Shown piece after piece: positions 13,401 through 25,576 of a DNA stretch of 64,000 nt. The notes below the pieces were generated by a model that saw nothing but the letters and a program-made list of their open reading frames with translations, did not search any database and was not told where the DNA came from. Each line of letters opens with the position of its first letter. Positions within the stretch are counted from its first letter, which is position 1. Both the position numbers and the translations under genes were made by a program. Source of the DNA: Pempheris klunzingeri (taxonomy: Eukaryota; Chordata; Actinopteri; Acropomatiformes; Pempheridae); contig NC_092013.1 in assembly GCF_042242105.1 (NCBI RefSeq), positions 13,261,618 through 13,325,617 of the forward strand. The letters are read 5' to 3'.

Positions 13401-15823
13401 GTTTCATATTGTTTCATGTGTATAGTTTATATTGTCTCTAGCTTCATATCTGAAATTGCATGACATTGACTGCATGATTGTTTTTTGTTGTTTTTTTGTT
13501 TTTTTTTAACCATGAATAGCTTTTTAAAAATTTCATTTAACTTTCATGCTTGTTTTGCCTGCTAACCTTCTTAGACCCATTTGTATTATGTGCCCCTTCC
13601 ACACAATGGCCCTTTTACATCACTAGGTCTGGTTACTTGGGTAAAGCAGTGGTGTATTTTTTTTTTTTTTGCTATATACACAAATGGTCTCTCACACAGC
13701 CAAATTCAGTGTCATAGCTCCAATCATATTGCATGACCATCTGGGATAGAAATGCTTGTTTTTGACAGCACAGTTGGAGAGTTAAAAAAAAAAAAAAAAG
13801 TAAACCACAGAAGGTGGCCATTCTGTATTTTCAGAATCTACTACTATTGATTTAAATCATATAAAGCATCACAGTTTCATCAGATATATACAGTTAGCTA
13901 TGTAAAACCATAATTATGTAAGAAAATTGTAACATCCTGTACACTTCATACTGAGATATTGCTACTTCTATTCCCACCAGAGTTCCCACCAAAGTTGTAG
14001 TTGCACATTTCCAGACATCTACCGCGTACTGAGCAAACAGAAAATTACCAGAGCACTTAAGGCTTAAGGGCTTAAGGCGCATGTGTGAAAGGGGCAACTG
14101 TGTGCATTCGTAGTGCATGTTGTTTTAGTCACCTGCATGTCATTTATGCATGGATATGTTGTTTTCTCCTCGCCCTCTTCCCCAAGGCATGATGGGAGCT
14201 TACGGCCCACCTTACATGCCCATGCAGGGCCCCCATGAGGGCTTGCTGAGTGTGGCCCCAATGCCACCTCACTCTGTGGGGGGGCCCCACCTGCCTCCTC
14301 ACCATCTCCAGCAAGGCATGCCTGGGTACCCTGGCATGCCGCATCAGGGTAAGGGCCACTGTCCTAGCCACACCTGCTCCGTCACATCCAGTCGTGTCTC
14401 TCCTGCTGGAGGGGTTTACCTGGCCCACGGGCCGCACAGCCTGATGTACTCACCGAGCAGTCAAGGCTCTCTGGTCTCCAACAACGCCTCTCAAAGTGCA
14501 CTCACATGCCACACCTAAAATATATAACATCTGCATACACATTCACAGATTATTAATGCATGTGAAAACAAACCAAATAACTAACATTAAACTGATGTTC
14601 AAAAACTAACTTCCATAACTCATTGTAAAACATTGTTTTAGATCCTAACATGAAGCAGACCCACATGAGTTTACCAGAGTTACTGAATCCACAAAAGCAA
14701 AATGTTGTCATTTAACAGGTATGATGGCCCCTGGTATGAATGGCATGGCAGGAAGTCCAGCACCAGGAAACTACATGCAACAGGTGAGCCCCTTTTCAGA
14801 AGAGAAAAAGAGGTTGCATGCTATTTAATTTTGTCATCAATATTGATATGAAATTATATAATATAAAGTCGTTCCTGGTATTCTGCTTCATTCGTACAGT
14901 CACTGTATGTAGATTATTTAAATTTTAAAACAAAGGTTTAAAACATGTTCCTTTTATAATACACCATTCCACATACTTTCTGCATGAGTAGTAAGTATAT
15001 TGTCATTGTTTGATTTTCAGCCTGGGATGTTCAGCCCAGGAGCGCATGCTCCTCCGCCATATCCAGGACAGGGACAGTTGGGCCAGCCTTCACACCTGCA
15101 GCCCACCACGCCCATGTTTGTGGCTCCACCACCAAAGACCCAGAGGGTGCTCCACTCAGAGGCCTACCTCAAGTACATTGAGGGCTTGAATTCAGATTCT
15201 AACACCGTCAGCAAGTGGGACCAAACGCTCAAAGGTGGTGTTCATTAAGTCATCTTTTTATTTGGGGTGTGTCTGCGTGTGTGTAGAGGTGTTCTTGTGG
15301 ACACAATATTGACGGTACAGAAACATCAAGTTATACCACAGATTTTCTGACTGGTATAATTTCCAGATGACCTTTTTTGTCTCCGTTCTAAAATGCTGAA
15401 TTCATTATATTAGAAACTTTTTAACATAAAGACAACTATGGTGATGTAGAAATGTTCGTTACTGGAAATGTGACTCTATAAAGATAAATGAACAACCGTA
15501 CATAAGATAAGTAGGTCTGTTAATATAGATAGATTATAGTGATATGATAGTGATTTTCATGGCACAACGATCAGTTCATGTGTGCTTCATCTTGTTTTTG
15601 TGAAGTAGAGATTTGTTATTTGTTAATAAGTGATCTAAAACCCCGTGTTTCTATAACAGCTCAAAGACGTGATGCTCACCTGACCAAAGAGCAGGAGAGC
15701 CGGCTGCCAGCTCATTGGCTTAAGAGCAAAGGAGCCCACACCACCATGGCGGATGCACTGTGGCGCCTGCGTGACCTGATGCTGAGAGACTCTCTGAACA
15801 TCTGTCAGGCACACAACCTGTAA
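4488..15823 (+). CDS. pbrm1: Polybromo-1 (BAF180), PBAF chromatin-remodelling subunit
   Basis: Reads acetylated histones for the PBAF (SWI/SNF) remodeller in the nucleus. Coding exons: 4488-4625, 4756-4853, 5067-5214, 5367-5516, 5752-5868, 5951-6019, 6147-6245, 6327-6412, 6554-6645, 6722-6938, 7063-7204, 7377-7462, 7619-7898, 8016-8121, 8729-9368, 9955-10175, 10278-10466, 10707-10864, 10958-11200, 11660-11805, 11924-12081, 12201-12384, 12489-12696, 12807-13005, 13087-13242, 14187-14348, 14719-14783, 15021-15234, 15660-15823. Their lengths sum to 4,935 nt (1,644 aa plus stop), close to the human protein. The start [14 protein letters not shown] matches the vertebrate N-terminus. Six bromodomains occupy roughly residues 47-160, 185-290, 360-450, 500-600, 625-735 and 745-850. 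The first five keep the acetyl-lysine-contacting Asn (for example [24 protein letters not shown]); the sixth lacks it, as in human. Two BAH domains (about 930-1045 and 1130-1250), an HMG box (about 1340-1392, [13 protein letters not shown]) and a Pro/Met/Gly-rich tail follow. The acceptor at 10278 is weak; an in-frame alternative at 10320 would remove 14 codons. Confidence 0.97.
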
Positions 15824-16062
15824 CCTGATGGACACTAACCACTGTAACCAGCTCACTCACTGCTCTTATCCTCAAGCCTTGGAGTTTAGAAAGGAATATA
15901 GACCATAGAAGCAATATTTTATAGTGAATCATGATCAATTTTATATTTATTAGCTAAGACAATGAGCTTGATAGTTATTTGTGTGTGCATTTGCATTTTT
16001 TTAGACAACCAGATTAATTGTGCTGCAAAACCGGTGTTTTTTTGGCTTATTGATACCACCAA

Positions 16063-16192
16063 AATAAAATTCAGAATATCCTGTTAACAGTGTGTCTTTA
16101 AACTTTGTTTTGCTAAAGTTTGTGTCCCCAACAAGCGTTAGTTTTGTGCTTGTGCTTGGCTAGTTGCAGTTATATATTAAGAAAAGAATAAA
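16063..16192 (+). terminator. pbrm1: pbrm1 poly(A) signals
   Basis: Two canonical AATAAA hexamers follow the pbrm1 stop, at 16063-16068 and 16187-16192. They lie 240 and 364 bp downstream of the stop, so a 3'UTR of roughly 260-390 nt is implied. The cleavage site was not seen directly. Confidence 0.6.
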
Positions 16193-16389
16193 GCCTCTTC
16201 ACCAGCCACCAAATCCTGCATTATTTTGGAAGTACTTCCTGCCTGTCGATGTCACTTCCTGCAGAGAGAATCTAGATAGAGCCATTCTCTTTAGTGTTTG
16301 CCCTGTTCTCCCAATGTCCATCTCCTCACCGCCCGTATTTTGATTAAAAATAGCACAGACTGACTCTTGAAACTGGCCATTAATAGAAG

Positions 16390-18133
16390 CAAACGACAAT
16401 AAATCAGCGTGTACTATGGAGTAACTAAAAACCGAACAAAAGGAACGAAGAGGTGAGGTTTATTTCGTGCAGTGACTTATTGAGGGTCGGGGTTAGCTAG
16501 CTAGCAAATTCACCGGCTGTTCCCTGAGTCCCTGGGAATTAACGACACGTTTAATTAAAACATAAGCTGCTGTCAGGTGCTGTTGTTGATGTGCTGTGAG
16601 TGCAGCTTCCTTGAGACATTATTGCTACAGTAATTCTACGTGTTCAAGTTCATTTTTAGCAGAGGTTGTCCCATGATGTCCATCCCTGCCTCTTTAGCTA
16701 GTAAGCTAGCGCTAGTTGGCTAACGTGGTTCCTCCGGGAAGCACCGGGTAGCTCTGGAAAGCTACCAAGCGGCCTGATTTAATGCAGAGCCAGTTAATGT
16801 CCTACTGACAATAACACTTGCTACTTAAACCTTTTCACACACGATCAAAGCACTAGGATTTATACGAGTCCAGTGACGTGACAGGCGTTTTCCTGTATGT
16901 ACTTTTGCACGCCTTTAAAGCGCCGTGTTTGCACCCTTAGCTTCTCCTGCCGGCCAACCTTACAAAACTAGTACGTTTTAAGATGACATTTTACTATTAG
17001 CTTAGTAAGTAGTGTGCAGCAAACAGTTATGAGCACGGGGTACATGTTAAAATCAGCTGTTAAATCACAGTTAGCGGTGGCTCCAAGGGCCCCTACAGCA
17101 CCCAGACTGCAGGCGAGGCGACACCTCTGAACCGTGAACACCTTGAATGAGAACAAAGTAATTAGGATTATTGTTTGGATTAACAGCGTCCTTAATGGAC
17201 AACCAGGGTAACGCAAAATGCTGCTGAGGAAGCCAAGCTAATGTTGGTTTGCCACCCATCTGCTTGCATTGTTTGGCTGTGACTGATGAAAGCAATACAG
17301 CTGTCTATTTAAAGTTGACATGTGGGGTGGTGCCCAGTGTTGGGACCCAACACAGATCACTACCTGTAGGATCTGTTTGCTAAGAAAAACATACAGTATT
17401 TTGACACCTTCATGACTGTCAATGCTTAGTTGTTCTGAACTGCTGCCAAATGAATGATTTCATAGTGAAACTTAAAACTCGTTGATCAACTGTGTCACTA
17501 TTACCACAGGTGGAATATCTTCTAGAAATGTTGTCTTCACGGTCAGTTTTTGCACAAAGGCTAAGCATGTTAGCAGTTGTGACCAATGACTGCAGTGCAG
17601 AAAGCTGAACAGAAAGATTCATCTTATTGTTCATTTCCCACGCCCTGCTACTTTCTGTGGTAAAGTAACAAAACCACTTTCTATGTAGCCTTCCTCATTT
17701 GGACTGCAGTGTCCTTCTACTGTAGCCACACAACCTAGAATATCACATCAGTTGACTAATGTAGCTCAAATGTTATCCTGTAACGGAGAATACAGTCTAA
17801 CACTGTATTGATGTTACATGGTGTTATTTTCGACCTGTGAAGCTCAGTGGTTAGCGGTGTTGTCTCACAGCAAGAAGGTGCTGGTGTCCTCCAACAATCC
17901 AAACATGTGCAGGTTGAATTGGACACGAAATTGTTCAAAGATGTGAATGTGGTTGTCTTTGTTTGTCAGGCATGTGAAAGGCACCCTGTCAGGGGGATTA
18001 CTCCTTGTCCTGGGGCCTCCAGCATCTGTGGCAGGGTCTTCTTTTCTCAGATGAATTGACATAATGGTGTAATGTTCTTCATATGCTGAAATGGGCATAT
18101 CTAACTTGCTTGTCTTATATCCTCGCTTTCCAG
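16390..18133 (+). promoter_or_regulatory. stau1: stau1 promoter / 5'UTR interval
   Basis: The gap between the pbrm1 poly(A) signals and the first stau1 coding exon is under 2 kb. It includes a stretch at about 16430-16760 with GCTAGC palindromes (16496-16506 and 16697-16706) and GC-richer sequence, the likely promoter with a non-coding first exon. No exact start site or first-exon donor can be fixed. The right part of the interval contains a degenerate repeat (17837-18025). Spacing suggests stau1 is transcribed independently but close behind pbrm1. Confidence 0.4.
17837..18025 (+). repeat. Degenerate teleost dispersed repeat (same family as 44219-44511, opposite strand)
   Basis: The motif order CTCAGTGGTTAGCG, CTCACAGCAAGAAGGT, TCCAACAATCCAAACATG, GTCCTGGGGCCTCCAGC follows a very common fish interspersed repeat. 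The head is reminiscent of a tRNA-derived promoter (GTGGTTAGC). The copy is heavily decayed with internal deletions. The complementary orientation of the family is found at 44219-44511. The family assignment is from memory and its class is left open. Confidence 0.55.
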
Positions 18134-18255
18134 GTAGCGCTTACACTCAGACCTCCTCAATAAACAGTTCCTCCCACTTTGGCATTCACCATCGCTGCAC
18201 TACATAGTTCTTATCTTGACCTCAGCCTACATTTGACTAAGCTAGATCAGCAAGG

Positions 18256-21200
18256 ATGTCCCAGCTCCAGTTTCAGTGTCCGGCTAGCCCCATGCCTGCT
18301 ACCTCTGCCCCACTGCAGTTGGGGCAGCCACAGCCTGGCTACAGCATCCCTTGTGCCTCAGGCACCCTGCCCTCGGAGAGCGCTAGCCAGCCTGTCCGGA
18401 GCTCCGCTCTCCCAGCGGGCTCAGCCACTCCCTACAATACCACCACAGGTTTGTTTTATTCATTTTTTTCATCGCTGTCATTAATTTTTTTCATGTATAG
18501 TAAAATACTACTTTTTGTTTAGCCACTTACTTTAGAATATCATGTTTTTCTTTCTTTTTGATTTTCTTTTAAGGCTTGAAAAAGCATACATTGGGTATTT
18601 GTTAGATTAACATTTTGTATTTCACACCCATATTCTCTATATTGTACTGTCGATGTACGTCACAGCCACTGCAGTTGAAATATTTATGATGTTATGCTTC
18701 TCGTACGCTGCATGTTGTTCTCCGACTCTTTGTGTATTTGTTGTCGGACTTTGGGACTAAGAACAACCTTTAGTTGATGATCAGATTTATTTGCTTAGCT
18801 GTGGATATTTTGGATCAAATTTTTGCTTTTTCACAGTATCTAACATGGCAAACCCTAAAGAGAAGACACCCATGTGTTTGGTGAATGAGTTAGCCCGTTT
18901 CAACAAGATCCAACCTGAGTATAAGCTGCTTTGTGAGCAAGGACCAGCTCACTCCAAGGTACTTTGAAAGTAGTTTTTTCAGACAAACCATTCATGTAAC
19001 ATTATCTATGCTGTTGTCGCCCTTTGTCACAAATTCATGCAGGTGATGTAGAACCTATTGTATTTCCTCTCTTTCCTGCCTTGGTCAGATTTTCTCAGTT
19101 AGGCTCACACTGGGAGATCAGCACTGGGAGGCAGAGGGGACCAGCATCAAGAAAGCCCAGCATTCCGCTGCTGCATCTGCCCTCGCTGAGACAACACTTC
19201 CCAAGCCCACCGTGAGGACGCCCCGCAACACAGGCAAGAACCCAGGTGGGCTCTTCCCACTGGCTCTGTCACAGTCTCTTACTAATGCCTGATGCCGCTT
19301 TGGCGAGACTTTGCTGATATATAGTTTTATCTTTGGTTTCCTTTGTGTTGCCCTTGCAGTAGATGGCATGACACATACCATGGAGTTAAATGCACTATGT
19401 ATGAAGCTTGGTAAAAAGCCTATGTATAAACCCATTGACCCCTACCCGGGCATGAGACCACCAAACTTCAACTACAATGTCCGGGCTCCAGGACCTTATC
19501 AGCGCTCTATGCAACAGTGAGTTTACTTTATGTGGACATTAGGGGAAAAAATCTTCCAGTTTGTGTAGATTTTGAATAACTTCTTGAAGGCTGTTTTTTC
19601 TAGATGGAAGAAACCGTTGTATTTGACTTTTTTTGTGCCCAGGTACTACTACCCATTTCCTCCAGTGGGACCAATGTTATACCACATGGAGCTTTCCATC
19701 GGAGGACAGCAGTTTATTGGGAAGGGACGCACACGGCAGCTAGCCAAACATGACGCTGCTGCCAAAGCCCTGAAAGTGCTGCACAAGGAGCCAATATTGC
19801 AACAGTTGCCTGTGGTGAGAAAAGAAGTGCACACTCAGCATGAAACAGAGCTAGAAAGTCTTTGCGCAATTGTATTCAGTCTTATTGCTCTTATTTCATT
19901 AATATACTTTCTGCCCTTGACAGATGAATGGCGAGCCCGAGGAGGAGAACCTCAACAAATCCGAAATCAGTCAAGTGTTTGAAATTGCACTTAAACGCAA
20001 CTTACCTGTCAATTTTGAGGTGATTTATACTGTTATTTTTTATAAATATGTAGATATATATGTGTGTGTGTGTGTGATATATAAAAAGATATATGAGCCC
20101 AGTTTCTTATCCACATCAGTAGGAACACAAATGCTCCACATCATGATTTTCCACTGTTGTATTCCAGGTTTTAAAGGAAGAAGGGCCTCCCCACATGAAG
20201 AGTTTTGTAGTGTGTGTAACTGTGGGGGAGTTCACTGGTGAGGGCGAAGGAAAGAGTAAAAAGATTGCCAAGAAGCTGGCGGCAGCAGCGGTGCTAGGGG
20301 AGCTGAAGAGGTTACCTCATATACCCAGTGTGGAAAAGACGCTGCCACGCATCAAAAAGAAAACCAAATCCATCATCAAGGTAATGTATCCATTGAGGAG
20401 GAATAAGAATAATGTGAACAGACCCCAAGACTCTTCATTAAGTGACGCTTAACCTTTCACGCCAACAGCTGCAGACCAGTCCAGAATACGGTCAGGGTAT
20501 GAATCCCATCAGCCGCCTGGCTCAGATCCAGCAGGCCAAGAAGGAGAAGGAACCGGAGTACAGCATGGTGACAGAGAGAGGTCTACCTCGGCGCAGGGAG
20601 TTCGTTATGCAGGTGATTTGACAGCAACTGAGGCAGCATGACTTGTCCAACATCTGTTATTGTTAATTCTTCACCCACTCAGATGTTTGGTTGCTGTGTG
20701 TTTTCTGGTACAGGTGACGGTGTGCGGCCAGACTGCAGAGGGAATGGGACCTAGTAAGAAGGTGGCCAAGAGAAACGCAGCAGAGAAAATGCTGGAGCTC
20801 TTGGGATATAAAGTGCCTCAGCCTCAGCCCCCTAAACCGGCACTCAAAACTGATGAAAAGGTGCTGCTACACCTTCATCAAGCAAGTCTTGTAAACATGG
20901 CCAACTATAGTTAACCTTCATCCTTCATATACATATATTGTTTTTTTTTTAATATTTAGACCCCAGTGAAAAAACCTGGTGATGGGCGCAAAGTGACCTT
21001 CTTTGAACCTGGCTCTGTAGAGGAGGTGACATTGGGTAAGTGTCAATATATCTACTAGACTCCTGTATTTGGTCATATTGTTTCATTTATTATATTGTTT
21101 TTTTTGCGTGCTAAGGGGCCTTTGCAAATGTCTTGAAATCTTGAAGGTTCCAAGGAGGAGGACTTCCGCCTGCCTTACCTGAGCCACCAGCAGCTGCCTG

Positions 21201-23118
21201 CAGGTATCTTGCCCATGGTCCCTGAGGTGGCTCAAGCAGTCGGGATGTGCCAAGGATCCCAGGCCAAGGACTACAGTAGAGCTATGCCCAACCCAGGCAA
21301 GGCCACAATCACTGCCATGATTGCCAACGAGCTGCTTTACGCAGGGGCGTCCCTGACTGCTGAGACTATCCTGAAGAACAAAAATAACTTGAACCAACTG
21401 CCCCACGGACCCCTCACCAGGCCTTCAGAACAGCTCAGCTATCTTGCATCCGTGCAGGGCCTGCAGGTAACCTGCCAGCATATTCTCCTTTGTACTAGTG
21501 TGCATTTTGGACTCAAAAATTGTAAAAATTAAGTGAAATATTTTCATTGCTTGCAGGTGGAGTACAAAGATTTCCCCAAAAACAATAAGAATGAGTTTGT
21601 GTCACTGATTAACTGCTCCTCCCAGCCACCGCTCATCAGTCACGGCATTGGGAAAGATGTAGAATCTTGTCACGATATGGTGAGTTTTGCAATTTATCCC
21701 TGCGGTTTAATAATTGTCTTTAACAGCTTCATGTTATCTGCCAAAACTTACAATGCGAGGAATCACATTATGTGAGAAGAAAAAAACATGCCATCCAAAA
21801 ATCCACCAGTAATGTAGCAGCAACTTTGGTGACAAGATGAAATGAAGATGAAAGAAATCACAGAATAAGTATTGTCACTCACAATAACTTCATTCAATGT
21901 TAACAAAGCAGGGAGGGATATTTTACATGTTTTATGAGTGTTCTTGGCTGTATTTTTAGCTGCCAAATGTGTATTGTTCACCTTGTTTCCATAATAGTCT
22001 GCACCCCTCTATGAGCAGCTGTGGGACCAGACAAACAAGCTTTCTAGAATGTTTTTTTTCCAAAAATATAGATATGTTTCCTAACTGAACATCAAGAACA
22101 TACCATGAAATGGATTAATGATAAATCTTAGGAGGGTGAGTGTAGCCATGAACACGTGACCAAAAAGAGACCATGCACCATTATAATTACACAGTGGGCA
22201 CCCATTTGTTTCCAAAATGTAAGTTATTTTTTGAAGAATTATGAAGAATATACCTGCTACCAAGACAATGTAGCTCTACTTCCCAGGGTGGTACTCAAAT
22301 TTAGTAGTTTTTGCCTCTTGAAAATATTCACTGCTGTAACCTATTCTGTTCTTCACCTCTCTAGGCTGCACTGAATATACTCAAGTTGCTCTCAGAGTTG
22401 GACCAGCAGTCAAATGAAAGGACGGGAAATGGACCAGTCTCTCGGTAAGCTGTGACATCCACCGCCTCTCCTCTTGTAGCGTTGTAGTGTTTACACTTTC
22501 ATTCCACTAATAACGAAAACGACAAATCAGTCAGAATAGAAATGCTGTATGAAAACACTTCATTCAGCATAAAATGGCTTTTGTTGTTTCACACTCACCG
22601 ATGCTCTCCCAACAATTTTTCAAGTGGTGCATGTTTCCCAGGGTACCTTAGGAGATAATTTATTACATTTTGTAACATAAGTGGAACTTTCAGCTTTTGC
22701 TTAACTACTCTGGTTGTATTATACAACTGTTAGAAACGGTTGTCTGAGTGCTAATTGCATGGCTCTACTGCTGTAGCTGAGTACTTTCAAGCACTCATCA
22801 GGCTTTTATTTTTTCAAAAGCCTGCCCATGTCAAGGGTTGGATTTGGTGTTTTGCATGTCTTTTCCTGATTGTTTCTTATGTAAACAGCATATCGGATCT
22901 TTTTATTCAGTGCAAATGTAAATACTTGAAAGGAGTACATTCCGGCTGAATAAACACTGGTGCATGCAATGAAGGAATATTTGGGGGTTAACGTTTAACA
23001 GTGACGATATATTTCATTTATTTTCCACAGGTGTGGCAAGCAGGAAATGGAAGGTGACTTGCACCTCAAACAGGCTAACTCAAGCACATTGGCACAGACC
23101 CTGGATGGCACTGTTTAG
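18256..23118 (+). CDS. stau1: Double-stranded RNA-binding protein Staufen-1, with dsRBD1
   Basis: Binds structured mRNAs for localisation, translation control and Staufen-mediated decay in the cytoplasm. Coding exons: 18256-18448 (the exon itself starts near 18134), 18837-18958, 19089-19245, 19360-19516, 19643-19814, 19924-20019, 20168-20380, 20469-20612, 20714-20860, 20960-21035, 21147-21466, 21557-21679, 22365-22444, 23031-23118. Total 2,088 nt, 695 aa. The N-terminus (MSQLQFQ..., ending in SALPAGSAT) parallels the long human STAU1 isoform. dsRBD1 lies at about residues 74-143, split dsRBD2 165-258, dsRBD3 278-345, dsRBD4 381-448 and the dsRBD5-like end 585-655. A Staufen-swapping motif ([15 protein letters not shown]) lies in the 320-nt exon. 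STAU1 rather than STAU2 is shown by [15 protein letters not shown] and [19 protein letters not shown]. Compared with human STAU1 it gains dsRBD1 and a C-terminal extension of about 20 residues. Confidence 0.96.
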
Positions 23119-23512
23119 ATGATCAGGTTTGGTTGTCTGTAAAAGCACTAGAGAAAACTCAGACACTGTGTTCTTGGTCAGTTTTTGAAGGCCACAGGAA
23201 GCTTTGGGCACTGTAGGCTCTGAACCATCACTGTTCATATTCATTGATCCAAAATGGTCACAGTTAAACAAGATTGATCGGAAAAGATGGCGTCTTCCCC
23301 TTGATGTTGTTTAATTGTACACAGTATTTATTTTGTCGAGTTGTAGAAAAAGTAGCTGCATCCTAGTCAATGAATTGGGGGTTTACTTGATGGAAAAAAT
23401 GATTATGCGGTTAACTGTGAACTGTTTTGTTTTGCCTAGAACTCGTTTCCTCTCTGTTCTACTAACACTTGTTTTTAAGTCTTTTATGTTTTATCCCCCG
23501 CGGAGGTAGTTC

Positions 23513-23992
23513 ATTAAAAAGATCTTGTAAAGGTTCGGACCTCATCTTTGTCTAGGGTGCAGCTGGCGAACCTCTGTTGATTTTCCTAGAGTGCTTTATA
23601 TCAACAACCAGTGTTATCGACATTACCATGTAGGGCCGGGAAGAATCTCTGACTAAATGTACCGTGTGATGTAATGTGACGTTGTCTCTGCTGTGTGTGG
23701 CAGAGACGTTTCCCTGTTACGTCAGTTTCCCTGATACTCCCCTTTCCTCTCTTATGTCAACCTCCCTTTCTCTCGCCGCTCCCCATGGTAATTAAACGTG
23801 CTTACGTGCACAAAACAAAGACTTCTGTTAACTTGTCTTTTTCTTTACCAGTGGTGGAATATATAACTGAGAAGCTTTAGGTTATCTGGGGCTGTACGAA
23901 TATTCAGTATTATCATTTATTAACTTTCACTGCTATCATATTGTGTCAACTTTTGCTAAATTACTGTTTTCCAAATCAATTATTCCAATAAA
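23513..23992 (+). terminator. stau1: stau1 candidate poly(A) signals
   Basis: ATTAAA at 23513-23518 and AATAAA at 23987-23992 follow the stau1 stop (ending 23118). Another AATAAA is at 24533-24538. The first implies a 3'UTR of about 0.4 kb; which one is used cannot be told from sequence. Confidence 0.45.
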
Positions 23993-25576
23993 TTTAAGAA
24001 AAAACTAACAAAGTTAGTCATTAAAGTTGTGTTTTCAGTCTGGTAACAGCAAGTGCAGTTAAAGAATTCAGTCGATAGTAGTGAAAGTCATGAACACTGG
24101 ATTAGTCGCATGTGTTAATGTAACCTGTAGGTCCCTTTTGCTCAGGTTGGCAGTTTGAATCCGGCCCTGGAAAGGCGGACTCCGCCACTGACAACGAAAG
24201 CTATTGAGAGGTAATTCCAGACCGTAAAACAAATTGAATCAAAAATGGGGGTTTCATTTCATTAAAATTGAAAGGATATAAACTAGGAAGTGTTTTACAC
24301 ATTTTCTGTTGTAGTCAAACACTTGATTGCATTTAGCATCTATTTGATTATTTAACATATTGTTTTGTACACATTTAGCCATATCATGATATTAATCAAT
24401 ATTAGGAAAAGTCCTAGATATTGTTTAAATACTGCTCACCCCTGGGGTCCAGTGAAGGTCCGACGATCGTCTGAATTTGATTCTGCTTATCAAAATCTGG
24501 TTGTGACTTTTGTGATAATATTTGAGTTTTAAAATAAACACGAAAGGGTCTAAATTTGAATCAGAATGTAACAAAGCTACTAATTGTATCACCATTGTTG
24601 TATAATGAGGTATTCAATAGTCTCTATGCAAAGTTTGCCTGTTTTCATTTTTATCTCCGAAGTTGGAGCTCACTCTGGGACATTAGGAGTACGAGTAGAG
24701 ACGTTTCAAACGGTACATTCTTACATTATGCTGTAGGACATGATTCATCATTAGTCATACTTGCATGAAAATATTTTTGGCCAGTGATTATGTTTATGTA
24801 CCATTTTCACTGCTGTCTTATGAGATTAGCCACACTTCACCGCAGGGAGAGTGCAATAGGTCCAGATGGGCCCTGAAAGGTCCTCGCGGTTTGTTTGTTT
24901 TTAGCATCAGTGAGTGAAAATGAAAACGTTCCTCGAATAAATTATCGGAAATTATACTTAAAGCATTTCCAATTCAGAACTAGTTCTAATTACCCAAATC
25001 TGAGTGATGGCATCATTACATTTATTACATTACATTTATTAACAACACAACGCAGCATCACATCAGCCAGTGTGTTTTCTATTTGTCAATCATTTTATTT
25101 TATATTATAGTGATAATAACAATAATAATACACGATACAGCACAATGTTCTTGTAAGTTACAGATATTAAAGTCTTCCTTTCCCCTTTTGGTCAGTCCAG
25201 GATTCAGTCACCTTGTAATTTCACAGGTTTAAGGTGAAAATGGTTACAAGAGGCTTTAAAGTTGAATCTGAACATTACCGAAATGTTTTTGGGGTGCTGA
25301 TGACCACTTGGCTGAGTCGTCATCGAATACACGCTTCTGAATGATCAGTCTCAAAATCTAAAGCCCCCTCCGTTTGGCCTCCTCACTGCTTCTTACCATC
25401 CACATGTTATTGAACCCCGGCTGTAGCTGTTTGGTCCACTGTTTTGCAGGCAGGCAGAAGGATTTTTTTTTGTCTTTTGTTGCATCATTTGATAGATCAT
25501 AAACCCTTTGAACGACATTTGATTTTAATTTAAAGGATCTGACTCCCAAAGCTGTCTAAACTGTACTTGGGTGTGA
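23993..25576. other. Convergent intergenic/3'UTR interval between stau1 and the RDH10-like gene
   Basis: No exon-like sequence is visible. The interval separates two genes transcribed toward each other and must hold both 3' ends. A minus-strand AATAAA (TTTATT at 25094-25099) lies about 480 bp beyond the stop of the dehydrogenase gene and is a candidate poly(A) signal for it. The rest is AT-rich unique-looking sequence. Confidence 0.5.

Noticed and set aside
18256-23118. Assignment of the Staufen gene as stau2 because it contains an N-terminal dsRBD1 very like STAU2
   Set aside because: The segments around dsRBD2, the swapping motif and the C-terminal domain match STAU1, not STAU2.
24125-24180. 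tRNA-like boxes (TTGCTCAGGTTGGC, then AGTTTGAATCC)
   Set aside because: The spacing leaves no room for an anticodon arm and no acceptor stem pairs, so it is at most a fragment of a tRNA-derived repeat.
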